Shown here in pieces: positions 37,441 to 51,650 of a DNA stretch of 64,000 bases; position 1 is the first letter of the stretch, and every line of letters starts with the position of its first letter. The translations under genes and the position numbers were made by a program. The notes beneath the pieces were generated by a model. The model worked only from the letters and a program-made list of their open reading frames with translations. It did no database searches and was not told where the DNA came from. The stretch comes from Augochlora pura (lineage: Eukaryota; Arthropoda; Insecta; Hymenoptera; Halictidae): the NCBI RefSeq assembly GCF_028453695.1, contig NC_135776.1, positions 14,702,663-14,766,662 on the forward strand. Reading direction: 5' to 3'.

Positions 37441-40400
37441 ACAATATAACACAAACAATAAAAGATAAAATAGTAACAATAAGTAACGCTATAATAAAAA
37501 TAGAACAATAATAAATAACCCTGTAACAAAAATTACAATAACACAAAACGTGTGAAAACTCTGCAGCGAAATCGTCGACGGAATCGTGTAACGCGAGACA
37601 CGCTAAGTTTTCCATTAGCAGTTGATGGTATTGGAGTCCGGAGTGACTGCAATTCGCAGTTTTCCCCGTGAAAATGTCATAGCTCAACGGTCGTCCGTTT
37701 CGGACGGGGCACGAAATTGCCAAAAAGGTGCGCATACACAGCGGCCATTATTGTCCTTCCGCGGGGACACGGATCGCCCGTAAAAAGCCAGATATCTGTA
37801 GCATCGATCCCCTACCGGTGCCTGGAGAACGACAGTCACCGCAGCCGACCGAATGAAATTTCGCGTGAAAATGTGCGCTAAAATTCGATGACACGCGACG
37901 TATAGGCGAATACCCCGCTCCAAAACTCGGATGCCGCGAGCTAACGCGAGTTGACATCGACTGCTCGAACCGCTTCGAACGGGTTCAATACGCTTCGGAA
38001 GCTCCACTTTGCGCGCGTATCTTTCTTATTTCTTTTTTCCGCAGGTGGTATCCGCTCCCCCCCTGTTTGGTTCAGCTAGGAATTTAGGCGCGCCCTGTAT
38101 ACGAAAGTCGTAAGTTATGCGCACGAAAAATGTGAATCGATAGCGTATGAATTTGGTATCGTATAAAATAATCGTTCGTCGCGTTTTCCCTCTGCTGATA
38201 ATGCGGCAGCTTTGTACGCGGCCACGTATACCATCGAACGTACTTTTAAAACTGTTCTTAGAGGCAGGTTAAATATATACAAATATCTACAACGCATAAA
38301 AGAAAATATGCGCAACGTGACCCGGCTGGTGGTTTTATCGAAAGTTCAACAATTGCGTTTCACGGTTTTCGTGAAATTTATATAATCACGAACGAACTGC
38401 GTGGCGAAAATGGAATCGAAATAGAGTAAAAATGTACCTCAGAAGGTTAATAAATGAATCGAAGAATTCGTCTGTCGAGACAACCCCAATCAAAACGAAT
38501 TCGAAAGAAATATATTAGAGTTGCAAGTGAACAATATATTTGCGTAAACATCCACGAATAAAAATGATTAGAGAAAGTGTAACAATCTTGGTGCCTCAGA
38601 GTCGCTAAAATAATAATAATAATAATAATAATAATAAGTGATGATACATAAAAACTAAATTACCTTATATTATAGTATACTGATTATATCAAAGTTAATA
38701 TTTACAAAAATTGTTAAAACTGTAACTGCTGCACGAGTCACTGAATTGCACGCGCATAAAAAACTCTATGTCGCATAGAACATAGATAGAATAAATCGGA
38801 GAAATGCTTTTAAATCGACAATTGAAATAACCCGGAGCGCGAGGAGTTAAATAGAACCTTCGTAAAGATGCAGAGTCCAGCGACGCACGGTGTCTTTTTT
38901 CGCCGGTGTCGTCGAGTCTAGCCGTGACAGTGGATTAGTTGTTGATGCGCATAATGCAAGCCGCGCGACAGTCGCCGCGAATATTTTACGAAGCTCTTGC
39001 CCTTGGAAAGAAACCGAGAGTAGGATCGCGTGGGTCATCGTTCAAAGGCAACCCTGAACCGAGGTAAGCTGTGCGAACGTCGAGGACAGCGTTTCTCTTG
39101 AACCGACGGAGATAGCCATCGCCCGGCCGATCGATTACTCAAATGCGAAAGTCATACACGGTGCTTGAGTCGAGTAGACGAGGTGTAGCTTGCGGGAACA
39201 ACGCCGCCGAGAAACATGAAGATAGGGCACTCTAAAAGATTATTTTTCGATAACATGTATCTCTCTAATCGCGAAAGCTTTCCGCGTCTCTGGGATTTAT
39301 CGCGGCTACCCCTTCGACGTGAATCATGCTTGCTGACGGGATACTTTTTCCCTTGGCGCGTCGACAATTTTCCCCGACGCGTTCCGCCGCGGCGCTCCAA
39401 ACAGCGGCCGAAATCATCTAATTTGAATCTCTTGCCTCGTTCGAGCCTTCAAGTCTGTCTCAGCTAATTATCGAATTAATTGGCTTGATTAACGACGATC
39501 GCGAGTTCGGGCGAAAAGCTTGAAATGTTTCCGAAAAAATTATTATTATTATTGTTTTATTATTATTATTTGTTATTATTACTATTCCTTATTGTAGTAA
39601 CTAATCATGACAGTATTTTATTACTTTATTATTATTAGTGGTTATTATTTATTATTATTAAGTCTATCGTCTACCGTGAAGATGATATACTATACAGATG
39701 CAACGCAAAGAAAAATTATTTAACGAAATAATACTCCATTTTCCTAACAACAATAATCTTGCAACAAATATCTGAACTTCAAAGCAACAAGGCACAATAT
39801 TAATTATTCTTTATCTCTGTTATTTAATACAAACTTCTCGAATATTTATGTTGACGCGAAGCTCATTCTCCAATTTGGACAATTTCATTCCTTCTCTGTA
39901 ATTCATTAAAAAAATATTAAGAAAACTCTAATAATATAAAAATAAAAATAATAATAATAAAACGATAATGGTGATAAAGAAGAATAATAAAATGAAATTG
40001 ACGATTTAGTTAATTTATTGGTCATATTGTAAAAGATATTCGTGGCGATGAAGGTGTCAATGAGTATTATGGTTGTCGTCGTTCGGTTCAGGCGCGATCT
40101 GGAACGCTGCTTTTGAAACAGGCTGTATTTAAAGCAACTTCCGCAAGCAGCGCAATTTTTCCCTGAGATTTTATGGTCTTCGCGTCTCCCAGAGGTGTGG
40201 CGCGCTGCTGCATATTTCATGAGATATCACTTTTCAAAAAATGGCAGTAAAAGTTTATGGGGGGATTGAAAAAGTTAATACGCCTACTTCTTGTAAAGAG
40301 GTGTACCCGTGATTCTCGATGTCGCAACAGATTCCCTATTTGCGACTATTGAACAGTTTTTTGACTGTACGACGCGTTAAACAATAGCAAATTGGAAGGT

Positions 40401-43020
40401 AGTCTTCGCATTAGGAATTATCTAGTAGTACAAGTAGTATAAGTCAGCGCATTGTCAGACATCTAAGGAAACATTGCGCTGAGATGAGCAATTTTCCAAG
40501 TTACAGACTTCCGATAATAATAATTAGACGGTGAATCATTATGCTTCTGTGTCACGTAGAAATTTATTTAGATATATTTATATTTTTATTAACATAATAA
40601 CATTTATATATTATCTTCATTGGTAGATTACTTTTAGACAGTGGTACACAGTTTCAAATGCTCACGAAATAGTTTAAATATATAGGAATTTGCAAAAATG
40701 TTCACAGTATAGTATAAATGGTACTGTACATTAGAAATAAATTAAAATCGTACTAGATTTTTCTTTTGTTAAATGTAATTATTTATAATTTAGATATTTG
40801 TATAAAGGGTGTTCAAGGATGCAACTGCACTGATCTGACTAATGCATAAATTTGCAAAATATGCGTTGCAATAATATAATATTATATATTACAACAATGT
40901 AACATTGCAATAATATAATATACTATCGCATACATAATACAATAATGCGTAAATATTATTCTCGCATTTTAATGCTCGACGAATTTTTCTGGTGTATCGC
41001 CATTTTGTTATAACCATTCCTTTGTTATTTGTTCGAATAGACGTGGCGCGGTTGCTTTTTTTTATATTGTTTGCTTGAAAATAGACCATTTGGTTAGTTT
41101 GGTGTGGCTCTTGGCTTTTTGGCTCTCTTTTTTTATTCGGTCAGCACTGGAACGAACACGGGGAATCGACAGTAGCCCGCAGTCGATTTCCAAAACGATC
41201 AACTTGCGCCATATTGCGAAATTTTCGCGTGTCAAACGACGGGACACGGAAAAAGGAAAGCCTTTGACAACAATAGGACAATTTTTCCCGTGACGGATGC
41301 GTTGGTAACGCGAGATTCGACGTGGAAAAGGTTCGTCGAATTCGAGAAAGCAATCATATATTTCGAATTACAAAGCCAATTTTCCTCGCGACGTTCCTTT
41401 AATTATTTATAGGAAATTAATGGCAATGGAATCGTTGCAAAATTCTGCAGAACTGAACGCTGCAAAATTCTCTGTTTGAAAACAGGCGATATGCTTCTGA
41501 TCAGATAATATAATAATATAATAGAATATAACAATTATGGTACTAATAATAATGATAGAATAACGATGATAACAATAGCAGTGATGTAACAATAACAATA
41601 ATAATAATATGACAATATAATAAATATTGTCTGCTTTATTTGCAAAAGACCGAAGTGAAGTAGAAATACATTTCCTTTTTTAATGTATATAATTAATTAA
41701 AAGCATTATAACAATTTTTTAAAACACTTCTGGCGTATTTATTGCTTCAATTTGCACGGATTCACTTCTGCCATAATTGCATAAAATTCGCAATCTAATA
41801 GTAAATGAATTAAAAGAACGGCTAAAGCATTTGATATTAATTATAAGTTTCAAATGTTTAGCTATAATACAACAATTTTACTGTAATTGTAGTATATCGT
41901 AGGACGCATTATGTGGCGATGTTTAACGATCAGATTGTACCTCATTTTTGCAAGCACGGGTCACAAGTATGACATACATTACCGTTGTAAAATACAATAT
42001 AGTACAGCATTAATCACAAATCTAATAATCAGATAATTTAACGAGTATCAGCATTGATACGAATCGTATTATGTACGAACGATTTCGAGCGATTTATCCT
42101 ATAATCCACTAATTTCTCATAGAATCGATGCTATCACAGATAAACTTTTAATTCTAGTAATCGGTTTCCATTTTGAAACAAGGTAAAACTGGATGCTTAT
42201 TAAATACTACTTAATATCCACAGATATTTTTAAATATATATTATTAAAATAAACAAAATAACCCTGCCCTAATAAAAAATATCACTTAATTAACAGCGAC
42301 GTCTTTGAATCTCTCCACAACGCATCCTACTGATCAATTGCACCGTAGCCAGGATTAAAAGGAATGTCTCGTAAGATGAGAACGTCGTGATAAAATGGAA
42401 AAAGCAAAAAGCTCCGGTGATTAAGCGATTCGTAGGGAAAAACCGTGAGCGGACCTCCACGGGAATGGCAGGTATGCTTGTGTTCTCCGGTACGCGAACG
42501 CGGTGCAATTGCGGTGGGATCGTTCCACCGCTGTCCAGGCAATTGCAATCCAATTAATTTAAAAGATGGCCATTGTCACAAGATCGTTTTCAACGGGACT
42601 GCCGCAATTCTGTCCGAACCGCCCTGGTATTTATACGTATATCGGGTCCCCATTAACCGTCCATCAGTTCCAGCGCATTTTGTTTAATTGGAAATTACCC
42701 TATCGGGTCGCCGTGCTCATACAGCTATTATAATTCCGCCGTAAACCGAGCCGGTTTAATTAAAACAATTAAACGAACCGGCACCATTATGCCGCGCACT
42801 CTACTCTCGTTTCTTTTACTCTCGCGCCGCCACTCGTTCGACCTTCTTTCTCATTCCCTTTCCTTTCCTTTCTTGTTCTTTTCGCTGTTTGTTCTTCTCT
42901 TCTCTCTTTCTCTTTCTCTATCGCTGTTTTAATGTATTGTAGGTGTGTTATACCTATGCACTGAATCTATGTCTATATATGCTATAATATTAGCTATACT
43001 ATAGTAAATCTGTAATTATA
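37441..43020. other. No gene recognised; mixed DNA with simple repeats
   Basis: CpG-rich patches at about 37550-38430, 38820-39520, 40030-40480, 41040-41400 and 42290-42830. (AAT)n at 38608-38637 and TTA-rich sequence at about 39538-39662. Short ORFs only, none with a domain. Confidence 0.55.
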
Positions 43021-43039
43021 TACTATACTGTACCTACGC

Positions 43040-43196
43040 TATACTATGTATACTATGTATACTATATATACTATGTATACTATATATACTATGTATACTA
43101 TATATACTATGTATACTACATATACTATGTATACTATATATACTATGTATACTATATATACTATGTATACTATATATACTATGTATACTATGTACC
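43040..43196. repeat. 18-bp tandem repeat (tatactatgtatactata)
   Basis: About eight near-perfect 18-bp units with flanking degenerate tatactatag words out to about 43540. Because 18 is divisible by three it gives a false MYTIYT-repeat ORF. Confidence 0.9.
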
Positions 43197-43344
43197 TATG
43201 TAGACTATGCTATATTTATATATATACTATACTGTAGCTATATACGAGTACACTATGCTCTACCTATGTACAGACTACACCGTACCTATACTGTACTATA
43301 TACTGTGCTATACTTATATGTATATACTATAATATAGCTATACT

Positions 43345-43350
<6 letters not shown>

Positions 43351-43383
<33 letters not shown>
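43351..43383. repeat. (TC)n microsatellite
   Basis: Perfect TC array of about 16 units following a short C run. Confidence 0.95.
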
Positions 43384-43386
<3 letters not shown>

Positions 43387-43540
43387 CCTCTCTCGCTGTT
43401 TTACTATACTATAGCTTTACTGTACCTTTATATACTGTAATATTAGCTACACTATACAGTAACTATACTATGCTACATACTATGCTATATATATTATACC
43501 TACATATACTATAATATAGCAGTTATAGTCTCTACCTTTT

Positions 43541-44369
43541 TCTCTCTCTCTCTTCCCCTATTCTACTATATATATATATATATAGATAAAATATAATATA
43601 TAAAATAAAATATATATATATAAATATACATATTATACAATACCTATACGTACTATAATATAGATATCCTTTCTTTCTTTTTCCCTCTTGCGCTATTTTA
43701 ATATCATAGGCATGCCATGCATATGTATACTATAATATTGCTATGCTCTTCCTCTCTCCCTCTTTCTCTCCATCTCTCTCTATCTCTGTCTCCATCTATC
43801 CGCGTATCTATCTCGCAGTTCGCTCTTTCATTTTCTTGAATATCCCGAGAATGTTTGGAGACGGTCGTGGATCTCTAGCGTTTCCGAGTCAGAGGAACTT
43901 TGAGAATAGCTCATTAGGCGAGTCAATTAGCGGACGAGAGCCATTGGTGAAACGCGATGGAACTGTTATACTGTGGACGAATAATGGAGGAATGAATACT
44001 TCATTACAAAGGGGCTTTTGCAGTCCGCAGGAGTTTCGTTAATTGAAGATTTTATGGCGTATCTGAACAGGTTTAAATCCTTATTGATTTAACTCTTACC
44101 TCGACACTGTATCGATGAATATTACTGTTCTGCAACGTAATTTATTGGAATAATTCGTGCACTGTCTTTTATACGATATTCAGCAGGAGTTTATAAACGA
44201 TGAATCAACAGCTTTTCAGAAATATATAATATATTGCAGAAATAAAGAATGTATGTTTGCAATTATGATTAAAAGGGTTTGATAATATTCAGAAAATTAA
44301 CACGGTACTAAGGTGGACAAATTAAATAAAACATTCTTTTAATAGAAACCATGTAAATTCTAGTTACAG
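43541..44369. other. No gene recognised
   Basis: Contains a (TA)n tract at about 43567-43585, pyrimidine-rich sequence at about 43745-43800 and a domain-less 99-codon ORF. Confidence 0.55.
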
Positions 44370-44377
44370 CTCTAGTA

Positions 44378-44560
44378 AAAAAAAATAGTTAAAGAACAAA
44401 TGAAACCTCAATCCTGTACTAAAATTCAGTTATAATAAATTCCACTTATACTAAATTCCAGATACAATTGTAACAAAGAAAAATACTTAAAAAGCAAATA
44501 AAAACTCAACTCTGCACTAAAATTCACTTGCAATAAATTCTATTTCCAGTAACCCCTACT
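44378..44560. repeat. ~102-bp diverged tandem duplication
   Basis: aaaatagttaaagaacaaat and gtactaaaattcagttataa recur about 102 bp later as aaaatacttaaaaagcaaat and gcactaaaattcacttgcaa. Confidence 0.7.
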
Positions 44561-45726
44561 TACAATTCCAACAGAAAAGAAATAGTTAAAAAAATAACAA
44601 ACCGCGCAATTCCAGTTAAATTCAATCTCGTCAAACGAAGCAGCTGTGAATCGTTTAAAAATCTCTACAGATCCAGCGTTAAAAATCACGCGAAACGATA
44701 TTTTTCTATTGTTATTAGAGCTGTAACTAGAGATACCCGAGTTGTCCGTCGCGCGCCGAACCAATACGTTTTATCACCGCTCATCGCGCGTTCATCGTTG
44801 TTACGGCTTCCCATTCGCGACTGTTCGCGTACATCGAATCGGTTATCCCGCGACGCGAGCCTCGTTTCCGCGGCGTCGCTAATAAACGGCGCGTTTTTCG
44901 CGGCAATCTGCGCGCGGCCGCTTCAGAAGCCGACACGGTTTTTCCAAGCGGTTTTTGTCGCGTAATGAATTTCCCTAGGGCCGCGTATTTTCTGAAGTGG
45001 AACGACGTCAGAAGCGGGGCCGACGAGCGTGTTAAATAGCCGCGGCGGCGCTCTCCGAGCGCAAAAATCCGGCGCGGTTCGGCCGCGTTTTTTTCCAGCT
45101 CCGCTTATATACGCGCTTACGCCGCGCCGCGGGTCCGTGAAATTTATTCTTTCGAGGGAATTCGCGCGAGAAGTTTGAGGAGAGCCGAAAGCCCGTAACG
45201 AATAAATTCCTTTCTCTCTCTCTCTCTTCATCTCTCTTTATCTCTTTCTCTCTCTCTCTCTTTATCTCTTTTTCTATTCCCATCGCACTGCGCTTCCTTT
45301 CTGTTCTTTTTGCTCACTATACCGCGAGCGACACGGTCACTGTTGGCGCGCGCAGTCGGCAAAGTGGAATCGACGCCCAGATTGTTGATCAAAGCTTTCA
45401 GTTGGTTGACTCGCGAGCTGAAAATTTCGCGCGCTGTGTTACCGGATGGCTGCTGCAATTTTAATAGCGGCTTCGCTGTTGCAAGCGTCGAAAAATATTT
45501 GCGAAATGCGGTAGAGCTTTGCCGGGCCGCGCCGCGCTCCGATATACGCGTTCCTATGCGGCGGATCGCGGTAATGCTCGGTCACCGGAAATGATTACCT
45601 TTAATGGTTTATGTCTTCGTTAATCAGCTCGAAAATTGGCCAGAGTTCTATGCTGTATGGTATTTGTCATGGTTTCGGGGTAGGTGGAAGTTGTTAGGGT
45701 TTATTTATTGTGTGTTGATAGTATTT
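44561..45726. other. CpG-rich island, no gene
   Basis: CpG-dense at about 44740-45600 with interrupted CT arrays near 45210-45270. Overlapping ORFs on both strands lack domains. Confidence 0.5.
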
Positions 45727-45727
<1 letters not shown>

Positions 45728-45768
<41 letters not shown>

Positions 45769-45769
45769 A
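45728..45769. repeat. (AAT)n joined to (ATT)n, near-perfect palindrome
   Basis: AAT units switch to ATT units around 45744, giving a self-complementary stretch of about 40 bp. Confidence 0.85.
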
Positions 45770-47129
45770 TTGATGTAAGTGTTATTTAATATAATTACGA
45801 TAGCAAGTCAGAGTTTCAGTTAGTAATAATTTATTTAAGTAAGTAGAGATATATTTGAGCGAATAAAGGTTTAAGCAAGTGACAATTGACTTAACTGAAT
45901 ACATAAAAGTGTAAGCAACATCATATCTAGGTATTAAAGGTGTAAAATCTTTCAAGGTAAAACAGATTTAATTAATAACTGATCCAAGTAAATAAAGATT
46001 AAAGTAATTAATAAGTTGCCTAACTACAGCAACTAAACATTTAAGTGACACCTTATTCTAAATAAAGATTGAAATAACTAATACACTATCTAAGTACAAT
46101 AAATAAAAATCCCAGTACCTACTTACATAAACAAGTAAAAGTCTGCGCAACGGCTTATTTAAAAAAAACTAAAAGTCTAGATAAACGATATCTTATTTAA
46201 TCGAGGAACTAAAATGTATGAAAATGTACAAATATTGTACATTTTATTCAATAAATATTCCGACAGTATACGAAATAAACACGGTACAATTATACAATTA
46301 TCTGCGCTCTAGATTGCCAGTAGAGGCGTCGCGAATTAGTCAGACACGACGCACGAATTTATTTGAAAAATTTACCATTCTCGTCTTTTTCCACTTCGCA
46401 TTAATTCAATGAAATTTTATAAAATCAGCGCGGAATCGATACCGACAATTTCCACGCATGCAAAGCAAACGTTTTCAATAAAACGACGATTACTGTGCCT
46501 GATACTGACAAGTAGAGTTAATATCACACAATGAAACTGACATGCTTTCATAAATGGCGTATCTTTCACGAGCAGTAATTAAAACTGAACGAGAACACAC
46601 GTTCCATATACGAAACGGATCATTCCAGATGTATTCAGGTCAATCCGCTTTATATTTTGTCCTGATATGCTGTATCGAATCAGATACAGCACGAATCCCC
46701 TGTCAAAAGAACGGAATCCCATATTTTCTATGGTGTGCTGCAGAATTTTTAATTTTCGTTCGAACAATTGCACGAGAATATTTGAAAATTATTGACTGTA
46801 AAAATCAATTCAATGAATAGCATTTTATTTTTCACCTGGTATATGTAATATTATATAGTATTATTTATTATCTATAGATATTAATTTATATTACTACATA
46901 CTGTTTATATACGATTTATATATTATTATATATTATTTCTATATTTTTATAAATTAGTATATATTATTATATATTATCCATATTATTATCACCAGTATTA
47001 TTACTAAATTTTATTATTATTTTAAGTTATAACTATTCCCTAATTCCCATAAATCGTCATAGATCGCATTATCTAAATTATTTACCTTAAACCGAGATCA
47101 AAATTTTTGAAAATTTCATTATCCTATCT
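45770..47129. other. No gene; AT-rich with degenerate aagtaaataaag repeats
   Basis: At about 45830-46200 words such as taaataaagattaaagtaa recur irregularly. The remainder is AT-rich without recognised structure. Confidence 0.5.
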
Positions 47130-47148
47130 CCCCCCCCCCCCCCCCCCC
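47130..47148. repeat. Poly-C run (19 nt)
   Basis: Uninterrupted C. Gives a false polyglycine ORF on the minus strand. Confidence 0.95.
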
Positions 47149-48889
47149 AATCGATTGCAATTTTTGGAAAAATCGTCTGCAAAATAATTAAATCGCTTCG
47201 TTGAAAAAGCAATCGTAAAATAGAATATTCCTTCCTAAAAGGCAATCGAACGGTTTCCGTGGCTCGCCGTGATCGCATATAAATAGAACATAAATCGATA
47301 AAAAAAGATCGGCGAATCTCGACGAAATTCTGTCGAACGCGATTTAAATAAAAATTACAGTACCGTCTGAATATTCATGTACGTCCGAAGAAGTCGATTC
47401 CGCGGTTTTTGGAATACGGTGTCGCGCGGTGGTTCCGAGTATCCTTTATCGCGGGGCTCGTCGCGTGTACATGAAATTACCATAGCGAATGATTTTGCTA
47501 GGCGAAACAGGATTTATTCCGCGCTCCGCGGTCGGATTTCCCGAATCTTTTTCCCGTTCGGGTTTCCTAAAAATGTTATCCGAATATATTCGTCGCGGGC
47601 CGAGCGTTTTGCCGCTTGTTCGAACGCTAACACAGGGGCGTGGCTTTGTTACGGTAAATAGGCAATTCCGACAGGTACTCCGGCGCGATATTCGCCGCAT
47701 TTTTCATGCGCGCAACGTAACACTTACTTCTCCCCGCATTTATTTGCTTTTGTCTGTCCCGCTTCTGTCTGTATTGTCATGAGCGGATCGCGAATTTTTA
47801 TGCGGATTGTGAAATTCGTCCGCGTTGCTTCGCGAGGAGTCGCTATTGCGCAATGATTTATTTCTTCCCTTATTAATATTGAAAGATTTTAATGAATGTG
47901 ATAATATTTTTAAAGCCTTCTGAAACGACTATTATATATTCTACTAGATTATTTTAAAAAATAAATGGCACGGTAGTCCTTGTATCCAAATAAACAAATA
48001 AATCTTTATTTTACTGAAATAAAAAGTAAATAAAAATTTGTTTAAGACAGTACATATGTCGTAAATAGAAATAAACATGTCAGGGTTATGCGAAGCTATT
48101 TATTATTTCAATATAAATTTCTACTTGTTTTTTTAAATAGTCTGACGTTTTTAATAAAATTAATTAAACTGATAATTAAAATTAATTAATGTAAGAATAT
48201 ATTACAATAATAATAACAACAAATATAATATCATAATGAAATACATTACATTATAAAATTAATTAATAAAATGAAATAATAAATTCCAACCAAATAATTC
48301 GATCTTTTTTGAATGAAAAAGTATGTCTTACTCGATAAAAATTAAGAATAAAGCCTAAAAACAGGATAATTATACGCAATTAAGAAAACAGATTCGCGGC
48401 TTGCCGGAACGGAAAGAAATCGGCTCGGAACGATTTTCGTTATCCGATTGAAATTAGCGGGGCAATTTGAACCGCGCGGACAACGAAGCTATTATGGCAG
48501 CCATTTTTCATCAGTATGGATCAGAGTTGGCTTTATTGTTTCCACGGCGAACAGCCTGTCGACGTGAGATGGAGTTAATAATGGATTTCCAATTTTCCGG
48601 CCGCGGGGTTGAACCACCCTTCGCCATCGGCGGCCCTTCGATGAGCCTGTCCATGTTACGTGAAAGATTGAAACTGAAAATATCCGTGTTGCCGGGGCCA
48701 TGGCTCGTTTCCCATGATTAATCGACCACGATCGAGCGACGATTTTTAAACATCGTCCAAGTGTTTTATGATCCGTTCACCGGCTTCCGTTTAAATGTCA
48801 TTAAAAACCTGACCGTGCATCTCGATCGATAATATCATTAAAAAAGAACAATTCTCTATTTGATATTACTATTATTTTAATGTAGAATG
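47149..48889. other. No gene recognised
   Basis: CpG-rich at 47230-47860 and 48380-48840, AT-rich between. ORFs overlap on both strands and lack domains. Confidence 0.55.
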
Positions 48890-49375
48890 AGTTAGAGTAT
48901 ATTAAAGTGTATATTAAAGTATATACCTTAACTATACTGTACCTATATAGAATACTATAGATATACTGTACTATAGACTATATACCTATATACCTTGCTA
49001 TAGCTATACTGTACCTGTACAGTATACCATAGTTATACTGTAACTACATATTATACCATAGTTACACTATACATATATATTATACTATAGCAATACTATA
49101 GCTTTACTGTATAATATTATATATTATACTTATACTGTACCTATATTATTAGACTATAGCTATACTGTATTTATACAGAATACTATAACTGTACTGTATA
49201 CTGTATATTATACTATAGGCATATTGTATAATATTATATATTATATCTATACTGTACCTATATATCTCGTTATAGTTACACTGTGTGAATATAATATACT
49301 ACAGTCATTCTATACCTACATGCTATACTACAGCTATATTGTATTTAAAAAATATACTATAACCATACTATACAT
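48890..49375. repeat. Degenerate tandem repeat (ctatactgtacctatat)
   Basis: About 480 bp of diverged units of the type atactatagctatactgtac and ctatatat. Similar in word content to the 43020-43540 array. Confidence 0.75.
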
Positions 49376-49606
49376 ATATGATTTTTCTATAAGAAAAACG
49401 AGCAGCAGAATCACGATATCGAATAAGTCTCGAATTCCGAGACTTACAGGTAGAAATTGCGAACGACTTTCCCTGTCGCCTTTAATGAGCCTCGACGGTG
49501 ACAATAGCATTTTCATTGCATAGTTACTATCTTCTGCTACGTTTAAGGCGACCGTAAATTGTCTTTACAGCTACACGTTATTTTTACTGCCAATTTGTCG
49601 TTTTAC

Positions 49607-49631
49607 GGGGAGGGGGAAGGGGGGGGGTGGG
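49607..49631. repeat. G-rich tract
   Basis: Several G runs of 4-9 interrupted by A or T, just upstream of the ATG at 49636. Confidence 0.85.
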
Positions 49632-49635
49632 AATT

Positions 49636-49896
49636 ATGATCCGGCGTAGTCTGATTTATGGCCGATATAATCTACTGGCCGTGGGAATTCTTCTCGCAGC
49701 GTTACCACTTTTTTTACTGCACCGGCGGCAACAATGTTGCAATTCGATGCCTGTTAATCACGCTAAATCGCTAATGAATACACGAACCCTCCTGCCTTCG
49801 TTCTGCCACCTAGCGGTTTCATATTGTTGTTGCCAGTTATTTGTTGGAGATTATCGATTCGGTGCACCGGGCGAATTATTTCCGAGCAGTGTTTAA
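49636..49896 (+). other. Small ORF with one predicted membrane segment, unassigned
   Basis: An ATG at 49636 opens 86 codons ending at 49896. Residues about 12-31 form a hydrophobic run (NLLAVGILLAALPLFLL) followed by basic HRR, then a cysteine-rich stretch with CCC. This could be a small single-pass membrane protein, but the length is compatible with chance in moderately GC-rich DNA. I recognise no family and see no promoter or splice support. Confidence 0.2.
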
Positions 49897-49899
49897 TGA

Positions 49900-51628
49900 T
49901 TATTTGCAACTGCGAAATTTAATGGAAAATATAAATTTTCACAAGGGTATTCTCGTAATAAATTTAGGATGAGATTTTTGTGGTAGTTGGTGTTTTTATG
50001 GTGGTTTCCATTATCCTTATTAGATTATGGATCGAACTTTATATGATAATTTATATATAATATTTACATAATATTTTACAGTACTAACATTATTACTATT
50101 AGTAACACCCCCAGTTATTGTTAATAACATTAAAAATCATCGAATCCCTCCATTCATTCACAAATTATTATAGAAATTCAGCAATACTTAAATGAACTCT
50201 AAATCTTGTAATTCTTGCAAGACAATAATTCCTAATAAATTCAATTAATAATTACGATTATTCCGTATTACCAAACAATTAATTTCAGCGTTAACAAAGA
50301 CAACTTCCGTCAGAATTTTGTAATTTAATTATCAACATTTGACCAAAGTAAAAAAATTGTTATGCAACGCCCACGAAACGTCGACAATCGTGAAAAATTC
50401 AAGGAGGAACGTTACCGTAACCGCTCGAGATTACCCGGCATTCCCTTCGCACGGTATTCGCCGGTAGACAGATTTCCGCCGCCGGTTTTCCGCAGTTAAA
50501 CTTGCGGAACGCAGTCGACAGGCGAAAATCGACGGCAGCGTGCCGGGCCGTTCAAACAAAGAAAACTCGCGTCAGGTGAATAGTAAGTGGCAATCAAAGC
50601 TGAAACGAGCTTTTACCGGCGCGATTCGTATCGATCCGCGGAATTGCCGTCGGCCTTCTTATCCAGGGTCACTCTCGAGCGAAGGGCGGATCGCGGGGGG
50701 AACAGGCGGGGAAAAAAAGAAGATGTAGAAAAAAAAGGGAGTGAATAGGAGGAACGGGTTCGCGAGTTTTCTAAGTAATAACGATAAATTCGACGGCCCC
50801 GCGAAACGATCGTCGAGATAACGATCCGCCGTCGTTGAAGGTTGAGGCCGTCGCACATTGAAGAACAATTCAAAAACGTTTAACGGAAAAGTCAGCTTTC
50901 CAAATTGTTAATTACTCAATTTACGTTGCGAAGATCTATGGAATCGACTGTCATCGCAACCAATAATATACAATTTATTATTAAAGTAAAAGAGTATAGA
51001 TTGCACTACTGGTAGCTCCAATATTATTATATAAATGTTTAAACGTTAAATTCCTTTTGCGATTAATAAAATAAATAAAGGAAATAAAGTAAAGAAGATC
51101 AAGGAAATTGATATAGTAATAAAAATAGAGAAAATAGATAGAGTCAGTAAAATAAATGAAATAAATCAAATAATTAAAATCAATAGGATAAGTAAAACAA
51201 ATAAAATATGTAAAATAAATATTATTCAGTGTTACAAAGATATAAGAATCGTATTAGATATAATTATCTTGTAATAAGAAAAATATTCACGACCGAATGA
51301 CCTGTTATTAAAGCGTTAAAATCGTTCCGGCAACAAAGCAATAATTTTTGGAATATTCGTAATAACGAACAGCCGCTCCGAGTTCGTTACCAGCGTGAAA
51401 TTTCTGAACAAGAAACCCAATCATAATTTTCCCAGCTCCGGGGCATGATTACTTTATCACCCGTCGATTTTACAGCCACGAAATATCGCGGGCGCGCAAT
51501 CATCCCCTAATCGCGAGCGATGCGCTGCGCACGAAGCGGTTTCCCGTGCAATATCTCCGATGGCATTGCCGACGTGCACGGAGGCGTGCACAGAAGCCGA
51601 CAGGGAACTCGAACGCTGAATCAAAACT
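49900..51628. other. No gene recognised
   Basis: CpG-rich at 50340-50880. At about 51050-51230 degenerate aataaaataaataaa repeats. Domain-less ORFs only. Confidence 0.55.
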
Positions 51629-51650
51629 CCCCCCCCCCCCCCCCCCCCCC
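51629..51650. repeat. Poly-C run (22 nt)
   Basis: Uninterrupted C within CpG-rich DNA. Confidence 0.95.

Noticed and set aside
37012..37529. 139- and 155-codon minus-strand ORFs rich in Y, I and L
   Set aside because: They translate the AT-rich tandem repeat at 37105-37440.
43046..43237. MYTIYT-repeat ORF
   Set aside because: 18-bp AT-rich tandem repeat, not a gene. Also not a CRISPR array because there are no unique spacers.
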